Source: Gemmatimonadaceae bacterium (GTDB lineage Bacteria; Gemmatimonadota; Gemmatimonadetes; Gemmatimonadales; Gemmatimonadaceae). Taken from it: DNA of 64,000 nucleotides. Positions 1 through 10,676 of this stretch are shown here, piece by piece. Within the stretch, counting starts at the first letter, position 1. The number at the start of each line of letters is the position of its first letter. Under the pieces are notes generated by a model. It worked only from the letters and a program-made list of their open reading frames with translations. It had not been told where the DNA came from and searched no databases. The translations under genes were made by a program, and so were the position numbers. The stretch spans positions 1-64,000 of the forward strand of contig JBBJNV010000023.1 of NCBI GenBank assembly GCA_037721215.1, written 5' to 3'.

Positions 1-487
1 TGATCTCTTTTACTCCGGCGTGAGGCCGGCGGTCAACGTCGGGATCTCGGTGTCGCGAGTCGGCGGCGCTGCCCAGATCAAAGCCATGAAGTCGGTTGCC
101 GGCCGCCTTCGTCTGGATCTTGCGCAGTACCGCGAGCTCGAAGCGTTCGCATCGTTCGCGTCGGATCTCGATGCCGCAACCAAGCGGCAGCTCGACCGCG
201 GCGCGCGAACAGTCGAGATACTCAAGCAGCCGCAGTTCCAGCCAATGTCGGTCGAGAAGCAGGTCGTGATCATCTACGCAGTCACGAATGGATTCCTCGA
301 CAAGATTCCGGTTGCGGAAGTGCGTCAGTGGGAATCGGAATTCATCGAGTATACCGATCGCGAGTATCCGCAGATTGCAAGCAGCATCAAATCGTCGAAG
401 GTGATGTCGCCGGAAATCGAAGAAGATCTGAAGCGCGCAATCGAGGCCTTCACACAATCGCGCGACACGGGCCAGGCAGCGGCCTGA
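1..487 (+). CDS. atpA: ATP synthase F1 subunit alpha, C-terminal fragment (gene starts before the window)
   Basis: The reading frame is open from base 2 and enters the window inside the nucleotide-binding domain, at the family-typical stretch [20 protein letters not shown]. In the full protein this follows the catalytic-interface region and includes the alpha-subunit arginine motif (ISVSRVGG). The remaining ~160 residues are the C-terminal helical domain of F1-alpha. The subunit forms the alpha3beta3 hexamer and carries non-catalytic nucleotide sites. The stop is at 485-487 and atpG starts 3 nt later, so the two are translationally close members of the atpAGDC operon. Only the start is missing; nothing suggests decay. 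Confidence 0.97.
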   Translation, partial: DLFYSGVRPAVNVGISVSRVGGAAQIKAMKSVAGRLRLDLAQYRELEAFASFASDLDAATKRQLDRGARTVEILKQPQFQPMSVEKQVVIIYAVTNGFLDKIPVAEVRQWESEFIEYTDREYPQIASSIKSSKVMSPEIEEDLKRAIEAFTQSRDTGQAAA

Positions 488-490
488 CGA

Positions 491-2796
<2,306 letters not shown>

Positions 2797-2800
2797 GACG

Positions 2801-3052
2801 ATGCTTCATGTCTCGGTGATTTCACCGGAAAGCGTCTTGTTCGAAGGAGAGGCTGCAGGCGTCGTAGCGCCGGCGTTCGATGGAGAGGTGGGCATACTTC
2901 AAGGTCACGCTCCGATGATGACTCTTCTTGGCACCGGAGCATTGCGGCTGAACGGGGCGGGGGGAGAGAAACGCTTCACGGTCGAGGGCGGGTTTCTTCA
3001 GGTGGTGGACAACAAGGTGAGGATCGTGACGGAGAGGGCGACGGCGGCGTAA
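2801..3052 (+). CDS. atpC: ATP synthase F1 subunit epsilon, short form (beta-sandwich domain only)
   Basis: An 83-residue protein matching the N-terminal beta-sandwich of epsilon: LHVSVISPESVLFEGEA, then VVAPAFDGEVGILQGHAPM, then FTVEGGFLQVVDNKVRIV. Typical bacterial epsilon is about 130-140 residues and ends in a two-helix domain that can inhibit ATP hydrolysis. Here the protein stops right after the sandwich and the sequence after 3052 does not continue the fold in this frame. Short epsilons are known in some groups, including Chlorobi and Bacteroidetes, so this is probably native rather than a frameshift. It is the last gene of the visible atp operon. Confidence 0.93.
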   Translation: MLHVSVISPESVLFEGEAAGVVAPAFDGEVGILQGHAPMMTLLGTGALRLNGAGGEKRFTVEGGFLQVVDNKVRIVTERATAA

Positions 3053-3142
3053 CTCGGCCAAATGCCTGCTGCAAGTCCAGGCCGCGTTCGGGCTGGCAAG
3101 CCCCGGCATTGCGGTAATCTGTGTTGTCCCCCATATATGCGA

Positions 3143-3167
3143 TAACGCGCGTTACAATCGCGTTACA
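3143..3167 (+). promoter_or_regulatory. Palindrome plus 11-bp spaced direct repeat upstream of SusC 1
   Basis: Between atpC and the first SusC gene lies the 12-bp perfect palindrome TAACGCGCGTTA (3143-3154). It overlaps the first of two copies of CGCGTTACA (3148-3156 and 3159-3167). The two copies are spaced by 11 bp, about one helical turn. This looks like a regulator-binding site, possibly overlapping the promoter: the TACAAT at 3153-3158 could be a -10 box, though I see no good -35. A small GC hairpin (CGCGGG/CCCGCG, 3187-3203) follows in the presumed 5' leader. The function is inferred only from geometry. Confidence 0.35.
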
Positions 3168-3234
3168 GGCAGCATGGTGCTGCTACCGCGGGTCTGGCCC
3201 GCGTGCCGAATCGCAGTCAAAGCAAGGGGGATGA

Positions 3235-6200
3235 ATGTCTCTGACTCGTCTGTTGGAGATGGGACGCGTGCTATGCGTCGCAGGATTGTTGGTGATCGTC
3301 GCGCGGCCCGCTCATGCGCAGCAGGGAACGGTTACCGGAACCATCACGGATAGGGCTAACGGACAGCCGATCGAGCGAGTCCAGGTCAGTGTCGTCGGCA
3401 CGGTGCTCGGCGCGGCTACGAATTCCCAGGGCGTGTACATCATTCGCAACGTCCCTGCGGGAAATCAGCAGGTGCGTGCACTCCGCGTCGGATACGGAGA
3501 GCAGAAGCGTACACTTGCGGTTGCCTCGGGACTATCGGCAAATGCCGACATCGTCATGAGTGCAGTTGCAGTGAGCCTGACAGAAGTCGTGACAACTGCG
3601 ACGGGGCCGAGCAGGCGGGTAGAAATTGGTAACGCCGTCTCGACGATCGATGCGGCCGAAGCTACCGCCAGCTCGTCCATCCGCAGCATCAACGACCTGC
3701 TGAACTCGCGCGCACCGGGCGTTGTGGTTCAAACCGGGGTGCAGACGGGAACCGGTTCCCGGGTGCGTATCCGCGGACAGAGCTCGCTCAACCTGAACAA
3801 CGATCCCATCTATATCATCGATGGCATCCGGATGACGAGCGATAACGGCAGCTCGCGATATGGGTCAGGTGGTGCAAATCCCAGCCGCGTAGGGGACATC
3901 AACCCTGAGGACATCGAGGACATCGAGATCGTCAAGGGCCCGTCGGCGGCAACGCTCTATGGGACGGCGGCGGCCAACGGCGTGATTCTCATCACCACCA
4001 AGCGAGGCCGGGCCGGCGCGCCCAGGTGGACGGTTTACGGGGAAAGCGGGCTGCTCACCGACCGCAACAACTATCCGCTTAACTACACGATCGCGGGCCG
4101 TTCTCCCGGGAGCACGACGGCCCGGACATGCACGCTCGTACAGGTCTCAGCCGCCACGTGTTTGAAGGACAGTCTTCGCGTCTACGCGCCTATTCACGAT
4201 CCCGATGCGACGCCAATCGGACAGGGACATCGGTTCCAGACGGGCGTGCAACTGAGCGCTGGCTCCGAGTCGATCAACTATTTCCTGTCGGCGGAGCGCG
4301 AGCAGGAGACTGGAACCTTCGAGCTACCGGCATTCGAGCGCCGCCGCTTCGATTCCACGGGCACGTTTCTCCGCGATTACACAAAGCGGCCAAACGCTCT
4401 TCAAAAAAACAGCGTCCGCGCCAACATCACGGCCAAGGTTGGTTCGAAGCTCGACATGTCCGTTCAGTCGGCGTTCATCAACAGCGACGGCCGTCTCTCT
4501 CTTGAATCGAATGCCACTGCCGGGATCGGTTCGCACCTTTTCGGCGGGCCCGGTTTCAAGGACAACTGCCAGGTTGCTGTGTCCCCTAGCACTCCCTGCA
4601 ACGGCTATCGCGCATGGACGCCCGGGTACTCGTGGCAGGAAAAGACCAATCAGCGCATCAACCGGTTTATTATCGGAGCCGATGCAAACTGGCGTCCGTT
4701 CAGCTGGAACCAGACGCGCATTACCGTCGGCAATGACCTCACCGATCGCGTCGACGACCGGCTGCGATTCCGCGGCGAAGGTCCGCCGCTGACGGCGATC
4801 TACCGCGAAGGTTTCGCCGGGCAGGGCCGCACCGACATCCGCACGAGCAGCGTGAATCTCTCGAGTGCTGCTTCGTTTACCCCGCGGCCGTGGTTGGTCT
4901 CGAAAACGACGGTCGGCGGCAGTTACAGTAACTACCAGTTCGAGCAGGCCGCAGCCGAAGGACAGAACCTTCCGCCTGGCACCCGCACGCCGGGCGCCAC
5001 TGCCGTGCAAATTGCGGCGTCCGGGACTACACTGAGTAAAACGCTGGGAGCTTTCATTGAAGAGGCTGTTGCATTGAACGACCGCCTTTTCCTGACGGCA
5101 GCGGTTCGCTCCGACCAGAACAGCGCTTTCGGTACCGATTTTCAGAGCGTCATCTATCCCAAGGCGAGCATCTCGTGGATTCTTTCCGATGAAGCATTCT
5201 TTCCCGGGTGGGGCTGGCTGGATCAATTCCGGGTTCGTAGTGCGTACGGCGCATCCGGCGTGCAGCCGGGTTCCAACGATGCCATCCGATCGTTCGAAGC
5301 GAGCTCACCAAACATCGGCGGCACAGATGTTCCAGGGGTTCTCAACGATCGGATCGGTAACGCCGACCTGAGGCCCGAGAAAAGCACCGAGTTCGAGGCA
5401 GGATTCGAAACCCGAATGCTTTCCAACAGGGTGAGCGTGGATTTCACGTTCTACAGGAAGCGCACGAAGGATGCTCTTATCAATGCGGTCATCGCACCGT
5501 CAGCCGGGACCGGGGTCACGCAGGTGCGGCGGAATCTTGGTCAGATTCAAAACAAGGGATACGAGCTGCTCACCAACCTCAAACTCCTCGATCGCAATGC
5601 GTTCGCATGGGATCTGGCGATCAGCGGATCGACCAATTCAAACCGGCTCATCTCGCTCGGGGAAACGCCGCCGCAGATCAATGTCAGCACCCGCGTCGTC
5701 GAGGACTACCCGCTGTTCGGCTGGTGGGCTCGGCCCATCACGGGCTGGGAAGACAAGAACGGCGACAAGATTCTTACCTACAACGCTGATCCTGCCCTTA
5801 ACGAGGTCTTCGTCGGCGACAGTTCAATTTTTCGCGGCTACACGCAGCCGCGGCATACCGTGACGCTCACCAACGGATTCGACTTGCTGAGCCGCAAACT
5901 TCGGCTTCAGACTCTGCTGGATTATCGTGGCGGCTACAAGGCGTACAACAACACCGAGCGCATCCGTTGTGTAAGCCGTCAGAACTGCAACGGGCTGGTG
6001 AATCCGGAGTCGAGTTTCGAAGAGCAGGCAATGGTCGTCGCGACGCGCGACCATCCTTCGCGGACGCTCGACGGTTTCTTCCAGAAGGGCGACTTCGTAA
6101 AGCTGCGTGAGGTCAGTCTCCGCCTCGCGCTTCCCACGCGGTTCGCCGGAATGATCAGAGCGCGGAACGCCGACTTCACACTCGCTGGCCGCAACCTCGG

Positions 6201-6333
6201 GACCTGGACGAAGTACCGCGGCGTGGATCCGGAGAATGACTTCCAGGCCACTGACGGTGGCGACGTTCCGTCGGATTTCCAGACGGTCGGCCCTGCCAGT
6301 TATTTCATTGCACGTCTATCGCTCGGTTTTTAG
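3235..6333 (+). CDS. SusC/RagA-family TonB-dependent outer-membrane receptor 1
   Basis: A 1032-residue outer-membrane importer. A signal peptide (cleavage near PAHAQQG, about residue 29) precedes a carboxypeptidase-regulatory-like domain (~30-112, GTVTGTITDRANGQPIERV). The plug domain follows (~130-260), with RIRGQSSLNLNNDPIYIIDG, DIEDIEIVKGPSAATLYG and NGVILITTKRG. The rest is the beta-barrel, ending in aromatic-rich strands with a terminal Phe (ARLSLGF), as the BAM machinery prefers. The start is supported by AAGGGGG a few bases upstream. A SusD lipoprotein follows after 9 nt, so the pair should form a lidded importer. The downstream exported S9 peptidase hints at a peptide substrate; this is inference, as specificity is not readable from sequence. 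Confidence 0.95.
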   Translation: MSLTRLLEMGRVLCVAGLLVIVARPAHAQQGTVTGTITDRANGQPIERVQVSVVGTVLGAATNSQGVYIIRNVPAGNQQVRALRVGYGEQKRTLAVASGLSANADIVMSAVAVSLTEVVTTATGPSRRVEIGNAVSTIDAAEATASSSIRSINDLLNSRAPGVVVQTGVQTGTGSRVRIRGQSSLNLNNDPIYIIDGIRMTSDNGSSRYGSGGANPSRVGDINPEDIEDIEIVKGPSAATLYGTAAANGVILITTKRGRAGAPRWTVYGESGLLTDRNNYPLNYTIAGRSPGSTTARTCTLVQVSAATCLKDSLRVYAPIHDPDATPIGQGHRFQTGVQLSAGSESINYFLSAEREQETGTFELPAFERRRFDSTGTFLRDYTKRPNALQKNSVRANITAKVGSKLDMSVQSAFINSDGRLSLESNATAGIGSHLFGGPGFKDNCQVAVSPSTPCNGYRAWTPGYSWQEKTNQRINRFIIGADANWRPFSWNQTRITVGNDLTDRVDDRLRFRGEGPPLTAIYREGFAGQGRTDIRTSSVNLSSAASFTPRPWLVSKTTVGGSYSNYQFEQAAAEGQNLPPGTRTPGATAVQIAASGTTLSKTLGAFIEEAVALNDRLFLTAAVRSDQNSAFGTDFQSVIYPKASISWILSDEAFFPGWGWLDQFRVRSAYGASGVQPGSNDAIRSFEASSPNIGGTDVPGVLNDRIGNADLRPEKSTEFEAGFETRMLSNRVSVDFTFYRKRTKDALINAVIAPSAGTGVTQVRRNLGQIQNKGYELLTNLKLLDRNAFAWDLAISGSTNSNRLISLGETPPQINVSTRVVEDYPLFGWWARPITGWEDKNGDKILTYNADPALNEVFVGDSSIFRGYTQPRHTVTLTNGFDLLSRKLRLQTLLDYRGGYKAYNNTERIRCVSRQNCNGLVNPESSFEEQAMVVATRDHPSRTLDGFFQKGDFVKLREVSLRLALPTRFAGMIRARNADFTLAGRNLGTWTKYRGVDPENDFQATDGGDVPSDFQTVGPASYFIARLSLGF

Positions 6334-6342
6334 GTCATCACC

Positions 6343-7767
6343 ATGAAATCACATAACATGAAGCATATGGCTGCGGATGCCCGCCGGGCACGGCGGATCG
6401 TCGCGTGCATTGGCCTTGCACTCGCCGGTTCGCTTGGCGCATGCAGCGCTACCGAAACGTTGCTCGAAGCGGTTGATCCCGATCTCATCAACCCGCAGGA
6501 TGCGCAGTCGCCGGAGGGCGCGCAGGCGCTTTATTTCGGCGCGCTTGGGCGGTTGCGGACGATGACTGGCGGTGGAGAAAGCTCGTGGCTCTTTGGCGGG
6601 CTGCTCGCCGATGAGTGGTCGACGAGCTCGACGTTCGTGCAGAACGACGAAACGGATCAACGCGCCACGCAGACCAACAACGGTACGGTCACCCGAAACT
6701 TCCAGGACATCTTCCGGACGCGGACGTCAGCCAACCAGGCGATTACCGGGTTGAGGCAATTCCGGCCCACCGAGACCGCGCGAATAGCGGAGATGTATTT
6801 TGCGCGCGGGTTCGCGGAGATGCAGGTGGCGCAGGATTTCTGTAACGGAATTCCGTTGAGCGATGGCACTGGGGTTGAAATCATCTACGGAAAGCCCTTA
6901 CCCGTAGCAGACGTTTTTCGCACGGCCGTGGCGTCCTACGACTCCGCGCTTTCCACCGTGACCGGAACTGATGCGGCCTCTGTGTCGGTGCGGAATGCAG
7001 TGAGAATCGGCAAGGCCCGTGCTCAGCTCGGGCTGGGGCAGATCGCCGAGGCGGCGGTGACAGTGGCTGGTGTGCCAACCAGCTACACGTACACCAATTC
7101 GTTCGCGGTTACTTCCGGAGATAACATCCTCTGGGCTCAGCCGAACAGCGCTGGTCGCTATACGGTAGGTGACAGCCTGGAGGGCAACGCGAGAAACCTG
7201 CTCGTCAGGAATGCGATTCCGTTCTTCTCGGCGAGGGATCCGCGCGTGCCGGTGTTCTACACAATTGCGTCGAACAGGAGGGACACGGTCAGGGCGCAGG
7301 ACGGTCTGACGTTCATTCGGAAGACAACCCTTTGGGCACGTACGACACCTGTCCCGGTAGTAAGTGGTGTCGATGCGCGTCTGATCGAGGCGGAAGCAAT
7401 GCTCAGGGCCAACAACGTGGCAGGGATGCTGTCAATCCTGAACGCGCTTAGAGGGGAGCCGCCGAAGCTGGGGGAAATTCAGCCGACGGTTCTGCCGGAC
7501 CTGAGCGACCCGGGCACCGCCGACGCGCGAATAAACCTGCTCTTTCGGGAGAAAGCGTTCTGGACTTTCAGCCGCGGTCAACGGCTGGGAGATTTGCGGC
7601 GTCTGATCAGACAGTACGGCCGAACGCCCGAGAACACATTCCCGGTTGGCATCCATTACAAGGGTGGCAACTATGGAGTGGACGTCAATCTGCCCGTTCC
7701 ACAGGCAGAACAGAACAATCCGAACGTGGGAACCGAGAAGCCAACCTGCCTGGATCGCAACGCCTGA
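6343..7767 (+). CDS. SusD/RagB-family outer-membrane lipoprotein 1
   Basis: A 474-residue lipoprotein partner of the preceding SusC. A basic N-terminus and hydrophobic stretch end in the lipobox LGAC (Cys34), giving a surface-anchored protein. Helical TPR-like repeats follow, typical of SusD (for example RIAEMYFARGFAEMQVAQDF and AVRIGKARAQLGLGQIAEA). Also present are the conserved VDARLIEAEAMLRANN segment and the C-terminal REKAFWTFSRGQRLGDLRRL block. It ends with a PVPQAEQNNNP-like tail (VPQAEQNNPN), a hallmark of the family. SusD proteins form the hinged lid that binds ligand over the SusC barrel. A strong terminator follows at 7776. Confidence 0.94.
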   Translation: MKSHNMKHMAADARRARRIVACIGLALAGSLGACSATETLLEAVDPDLINPQDAQSPEGAQALYFGALGRLRTMTGGGESSWLFGGLLADEWSTSSTFVQNDETDQRATQTNNGTVTRNFQDIFRTRTSANQAITGLRQFRPTETARIAEMYFARGFAEMQVAQDFCNGIPLSDGTGVEIIYGKPLPVADVFRTAVASYDSALSTVTGTDAASVSVRNAVRIGKARAQLGLGQIAEAAVTVAGVPTSYTYTNSFAVTSGDNILWAQPNSAGRYTVGDSLEGNARNLLVRNAIPFFSARDPRVPVFYTIASNRRDTVRAQDGLTFIRKTTLWARTTPVPVVSGVDARLIEAEAMLRANNVAGMLSILNALRGEPPKLGEIQPTVLPDLSDPGTADARINLLFREKAFWTFSRGQRLGDLRRLIRQYGRTPENTFPVGIHYKGGNYGVDVNLPVPQAEQNNPNVGTEKPTCLDRNA

Positions 7768-7775
7768 AAATCGAG

Positions 7776-7803
7776 GGGCAGGCCCAGACGGCCTGCCCTT
7801 TTT
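7776..7803 (+). terminator. Rho-independent terminator after SusD 1
   Basis: A perfect 9-bp stem GGGCAGGCC/GGCCTGCCC with a 5-nt loop (CAGAC) is followed directly by TTTTT. It starts 9 nt after the SusD stop, so it ends the susCD transcript. The S9 peptidase downstream therefore needs its own promoter or read-through. Confidence 0.9.
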
Positions 7804-7914
7804 CGCTTCGCCGCGAATATTCTCAATGAGAGGCGGGAACGCTGCCGCGCGCAGTGCACGAGTGCTTCATTACAACAGCCGCTAACGGCAACTTTTCCTT
7901 ATCAGAGTCATGCC

Positions 7915-10230
7915 ATGACAATTTTTCGCCTGTCTCCGCGACCGCGACCGCTGGTCACGCGCGTTGCAACCGCTGTCGCCTTTCTCACGATGACACTCCC
8001 CGTTGCGCTTGACGCGCAAGCAAGTCGCGCCGTTAAGCGCCCGATGACATTCATCGACATGCAGCACATCCGCCAAGCGAGCGCACCAACGCCCAGTCCC
8101 GACGGCAAGCGCATGCTCTACACTCTTTCCACTCCCGACTGGAAGGAAGCGAAGCGCCAGACTGACATTTACGTAGTATCGCTTGAACAAGGCGTCAGCT
8201 CCACCAAGCAGATGACGTTCACGAAAGACAAGAACGAGGCTGCGCCCCAATGGGCGCGGGATGGCTCGTTCTTCGTTTTTTCGTCGAATCGTGATGCGCC
8301 AATCGCGACCGCGACTCAGAACCAGCTCTACGCAATGCGCGCCGACGGTGGCGAGGCTCGGCGCATCAGCGATGCAAAGGACGGCGTATCGACTTTTTCG
8401 TTTACGCGCGACGGCAAATGGCTGGTCTATCGTGCTGGAAAAACGGGCGAAGAGCAGCTCCATCGTCTTCCTGTTGCAGGAATCGATTCGGCGAAGGCCG
8501 AGCAGATCACGAAGCAGTCAGCTGGTGTCGGAACGTGGAAAGCGTCGCGCGATAGCCGGCGCATTTACTTCGCGACCGCCGACACACTGGATCCCGACGA
8601 CAAGCTGCGCACGGAAAAGAAGTTTTCCGTCGTCGTCCGCAACATGGAAACTCCGCTCTCCAGCCTGTGGGCGCTCGATCTCGACCGGAAGGTCACAACG
8701 CGGCTGACTCGTGACACATCAATCACTGTCGGCGACTTTGAAATCTCCGACGACGGGAAGTGGATTGGCTTTCGTGGAACATCTGCCGACCGTTACAAGC
8801 GAAACGTCACCGAGCAGGGCCTCAACGCCGATCTCTATCTGCTCGAAGCTGCAACCGGCAAAATCGAACGGCTTACCAATAACGTCGAGGTTGGTGAAAG
8901 TGGCCTGAGTTTTTCCCCGGACAGCCGGTGGGTGGCTTTTTCTGCGCCAAACGACATGACGAAATACGGGATGTCGAACCGCCGCGTGTATCTGCGGAAG
9001 GTCGACGACCGCGCAGGGCAGTGGCAGAAGCTGGGTGCTTCGTTCGACGGGGATGCAGGTGTTGAATTCTGGTCGAAAGACGGGCGTACCATCTATTTCA
9101 ACGAGGGCATTCGCGCCACCAGTCAGCTGATGGCCCTCGACATTGCGCGCAACACCGTGCGCCAGGTGACGAACGAGAGAGCGAATCTGCAGGTCAGCCG
9201 CGACGACGATACCGGTGTGCTGATCGTGAGCTATGCCGATCCGAAGACGCCTTCGACGCTGTTCACTGTTCCATCGGTCGATCGCGTGTCCACGCGGTCG
9301 TCGTGGCGTCAGCTCACTGATCCCAATTCGCAGGTCCGCGCATTCGCGCTTGGTGACGAGGAGGAAATCACCTGGAAATCAACCGATGGGAAGACCGTCG
9401 GCGGCGTTCTCGTGAAGCCCGTGGGATATCAGTCCGGCAAGCGCTATCCGCTAATCGTCGCGCTGCATGGCGGGCCTGCGGCGGCAGACATGCTGGGCTT
9501 CAACGGCGGCTATGGAGCACAGGTCTACGCCGGTGCAGGATACGCGGTTCTCAGGCCGAACTATCGTGGGTCGACGGGCTATGGCGAAGCCCACAAGACG
9601 GGCATCGTGGGCAACTATTTCGAGCCCGGATACAATGACATCATGAGCGGTGTGGATCATCTCATCGCAACCGGCATCGCTGACAGCAGCAGGATGGGCG
9701 TTCTGGGCTGGAGCGCCGGCGGTCACTGGTCGAACTGGATTCTCACCCACACAAATCGCTTCAAGGCAATCAGCTCGGGTGCGGGAACGAGCAACTGGAT
9801 TTCGATGTACGCGCAGAGCGACGTACAGCGAAATCGCCAGTTTTACCTCGGCGACAAGCTTCCGTACGATGATTTCGACGCGTACTGGAACCAGTCTCCC
9901 ATCAAGTACATCCGGAATGCAAAGACCCCGACGATGATCCACGTCGTCGACGGTGATCCGCGCGTGCCGCGGCCCCAGTCCGAGGAGCTTCACATGGCGC
10001 TCAAGCGCATTGGAGTACCAACGGAGCTGTTTGTCTATCCCGGCGCCACTCACGGCATTCCCGACCCGCGAAACCAGCTCGTGAAGTCGATGAGCGAGAT
10101 GGCGTGGATGGATTATTACGTCCGTGGCACGGGCCGGCGGTTTGCGTGGCGGGACGTATTGAAGACTCTCGAGGACGAATCGGAGCGGGTGATGAGCGCG
10201 CCGGCGAAAAAAGCGGCTGGCCTCGAGTAA
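7915..10230 (+). CDS. Exported S9-family (prolyl-oligopeptidase-like) serine peptidase
   Basis: A 771-residue peptidase. A twin-Arg-poor signal peptide ends near ALDAQ (about residue 35). Next comes a TolB/DPP-type beta-propeller (~45-480) with repeats such as SFSPDSRWVAFSAPND and PTPSPDGKRMLY-like blades. The C-terminal alpha/beta-hydrolase has the oxyanion region ALHGGPAAAD, nucleophile Ser600 in GWSAGG, Asp681 in VDGDPRVP and His713 in GATHGI. The triad is complete. Members cleave oligopeptides or act as dipeptidyl/acyl-aminoacyl peptidases in the periplasm. It sits 148 nt after SusCD 1, separated by a terminator, which suggests peptide degradation coupled to import. Exact specificity is unknown. 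Confidence 0.94.
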   Translation: MTIFRLSPRPRPLVTRVATAVAFLTMTLPVALDAQASRAVKRPMTFIDMQHIRQASAPTPSPDGKRMLYTLSTPDWKEAKRQTDIYVVSLEQGVSSTKQMTFTKDKNEAAPQWARDGSFFVFSSNRDAPIATATQNQLYAMRADGGEARRISDAKDGVSTFSFTRDGKWLVYRAGKTGEEQLHRLPVAGIDSAKAEQITKQSAGVGTWKASRDSRRIYFATADTLDPDDKLRTEKKFSVVVRNMETPLSSLWALDLDRKVTTRLTRDTSITVGDFEISDDGKWIGFRGTSADRYKRNVTEQGLNADLYLLEAATGKIERLTNNVEVGESGLSFSPDSRWVAFSAPNDMTKYGMSNRRVYLRKVDDRAGQWQKLGASFDGDAGVEFWSKDGRTIYFNEGIRATSQLMALDIARNTVRQVTNERANLQVSRDDDTGVLIVSYADPKTPSTLFTVPSVDRVSTRSSWRQLTDPNSQVRAFALGDEEEITWKSTDGKTVGGVLVKPVGYQSGKRYPLIVALHGGPAAADMLGFNGGYGAQVYAGAGYAVLRPNYRGSTGYGEAHKTGIVGNYFEPGYNDIMSGVDHLIATGIADSSRMGVLGWSAGGHWSNWILTHTNRFKAISSGAGTSNWISMYAQSDVQRNRQFYLGDKLPYDDFDAYWNQSPIKYIRNAKTPTMIHVVDGDPRVPRPQSEELHMALKRIGVPTELFVYPGATHGIPDPRNQLVKSMSEMAWMDYYVRGTGRRFAWRDVLKTLEDESERVMSAPAKKAAGLE

Positions 10231-10245
10231 ACCCCCGTACTTGCC

Positions 10246-10674
10246 ATGCGAGCCGCTACAGGGCAACGTACAACCATGAGCGAATCGTCCTTACCCGTTA
10301 TCCTCGTTGTCGACGACAACGAGGATAACGCACATATCATCCGGGATTATCTCGAGGCGAAGGGATATCCTATTTCCGTCGCCTACAACGGCGACGAAGC
10401 GATGACTCTGTTCGAGTCCATGAAGCCGTCACTCGTGCTTCTCGACGTGATGATGCCCGGACGTGACGGATGGCAGGTATGCCGCGAGATGAAGGGCCAT
10501 CCCACCCTCGGACGGAACATCCGCGTCATCATGGTCACCGCCCTGCAGGACTGGATGGACAAGCGTCAGGCTCTCGAAACGGGGGCGGATGATTTCATTG
10601 AGAAGCCCTTCGAGCTGGCCCGGCTGGTACAATCCGTCGAGCGGAACGCGGCACTACTTACGCCAGCCAGCTGA
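10246..10674 (+). CDS. Single-domain response regulator (CheY-like receiver)
   Basis: A 142-residue receiver with no output domain. Visible features are the acidic pocket VVDDNEDN (Asp23/Asp24), phospho-acceptor Asp67 in LVLLDVMMPGRDG, switch Thr98 in VIMVTA, and Lys120 in FIEKPFE. All key residues are present. The ATG at 10276 (MSESSLPV) is an equally good start and would give 132 residues; neither has a strong ribosome site. The EAL protein begins 2 nt after its stop, so they are probably co-translated. Phosphorylation here may control the phosphodiesterase. The coding region contains a perfect 17-bp inverted repeat at 10296-10330. Confidence 0.93.
   Translation: MRAATGQRTTMSESSLPVILVVDDNEDNAHIIRDYLEAKGYPISVAYNGDEAMTLFESMKPSLVLLDVMMPGRDGWQVCREMKGHPTLGRNIRVIMVTALQDWMDKRQALETGADDFIEKPFELARLVQSVERNAALLTPAS
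10296..10330. repeat. Perfect 17-bp inverted repeat with 1-nt centre inside the receiver gene
   Basis: The left arm CGTTATCCTCGTTGTCG (10296-10312) is the exact reverse complement of the right arm (10314-10330), with a single A at the centre. It covers the codons of the hydrophobic first strand and the following acidic loop, 20 nt after the ATG at 10276. In mRNA it would fold into a very stable hairpin close to the start. It could be a protein-binding palindrome, a translation-control hairpin, or a by-product of complementary codons (Val/Asn, Ile/Asp, Leu/Glu). Confidence 0.9.
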
Positions 10675-10676
10675 CC

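Noticed and set aside
4324-5226. 300-codon open frame antisense to SusC 1
   Set aside because: It is inside the SusC 1 barrel region with no coding signature of its own.
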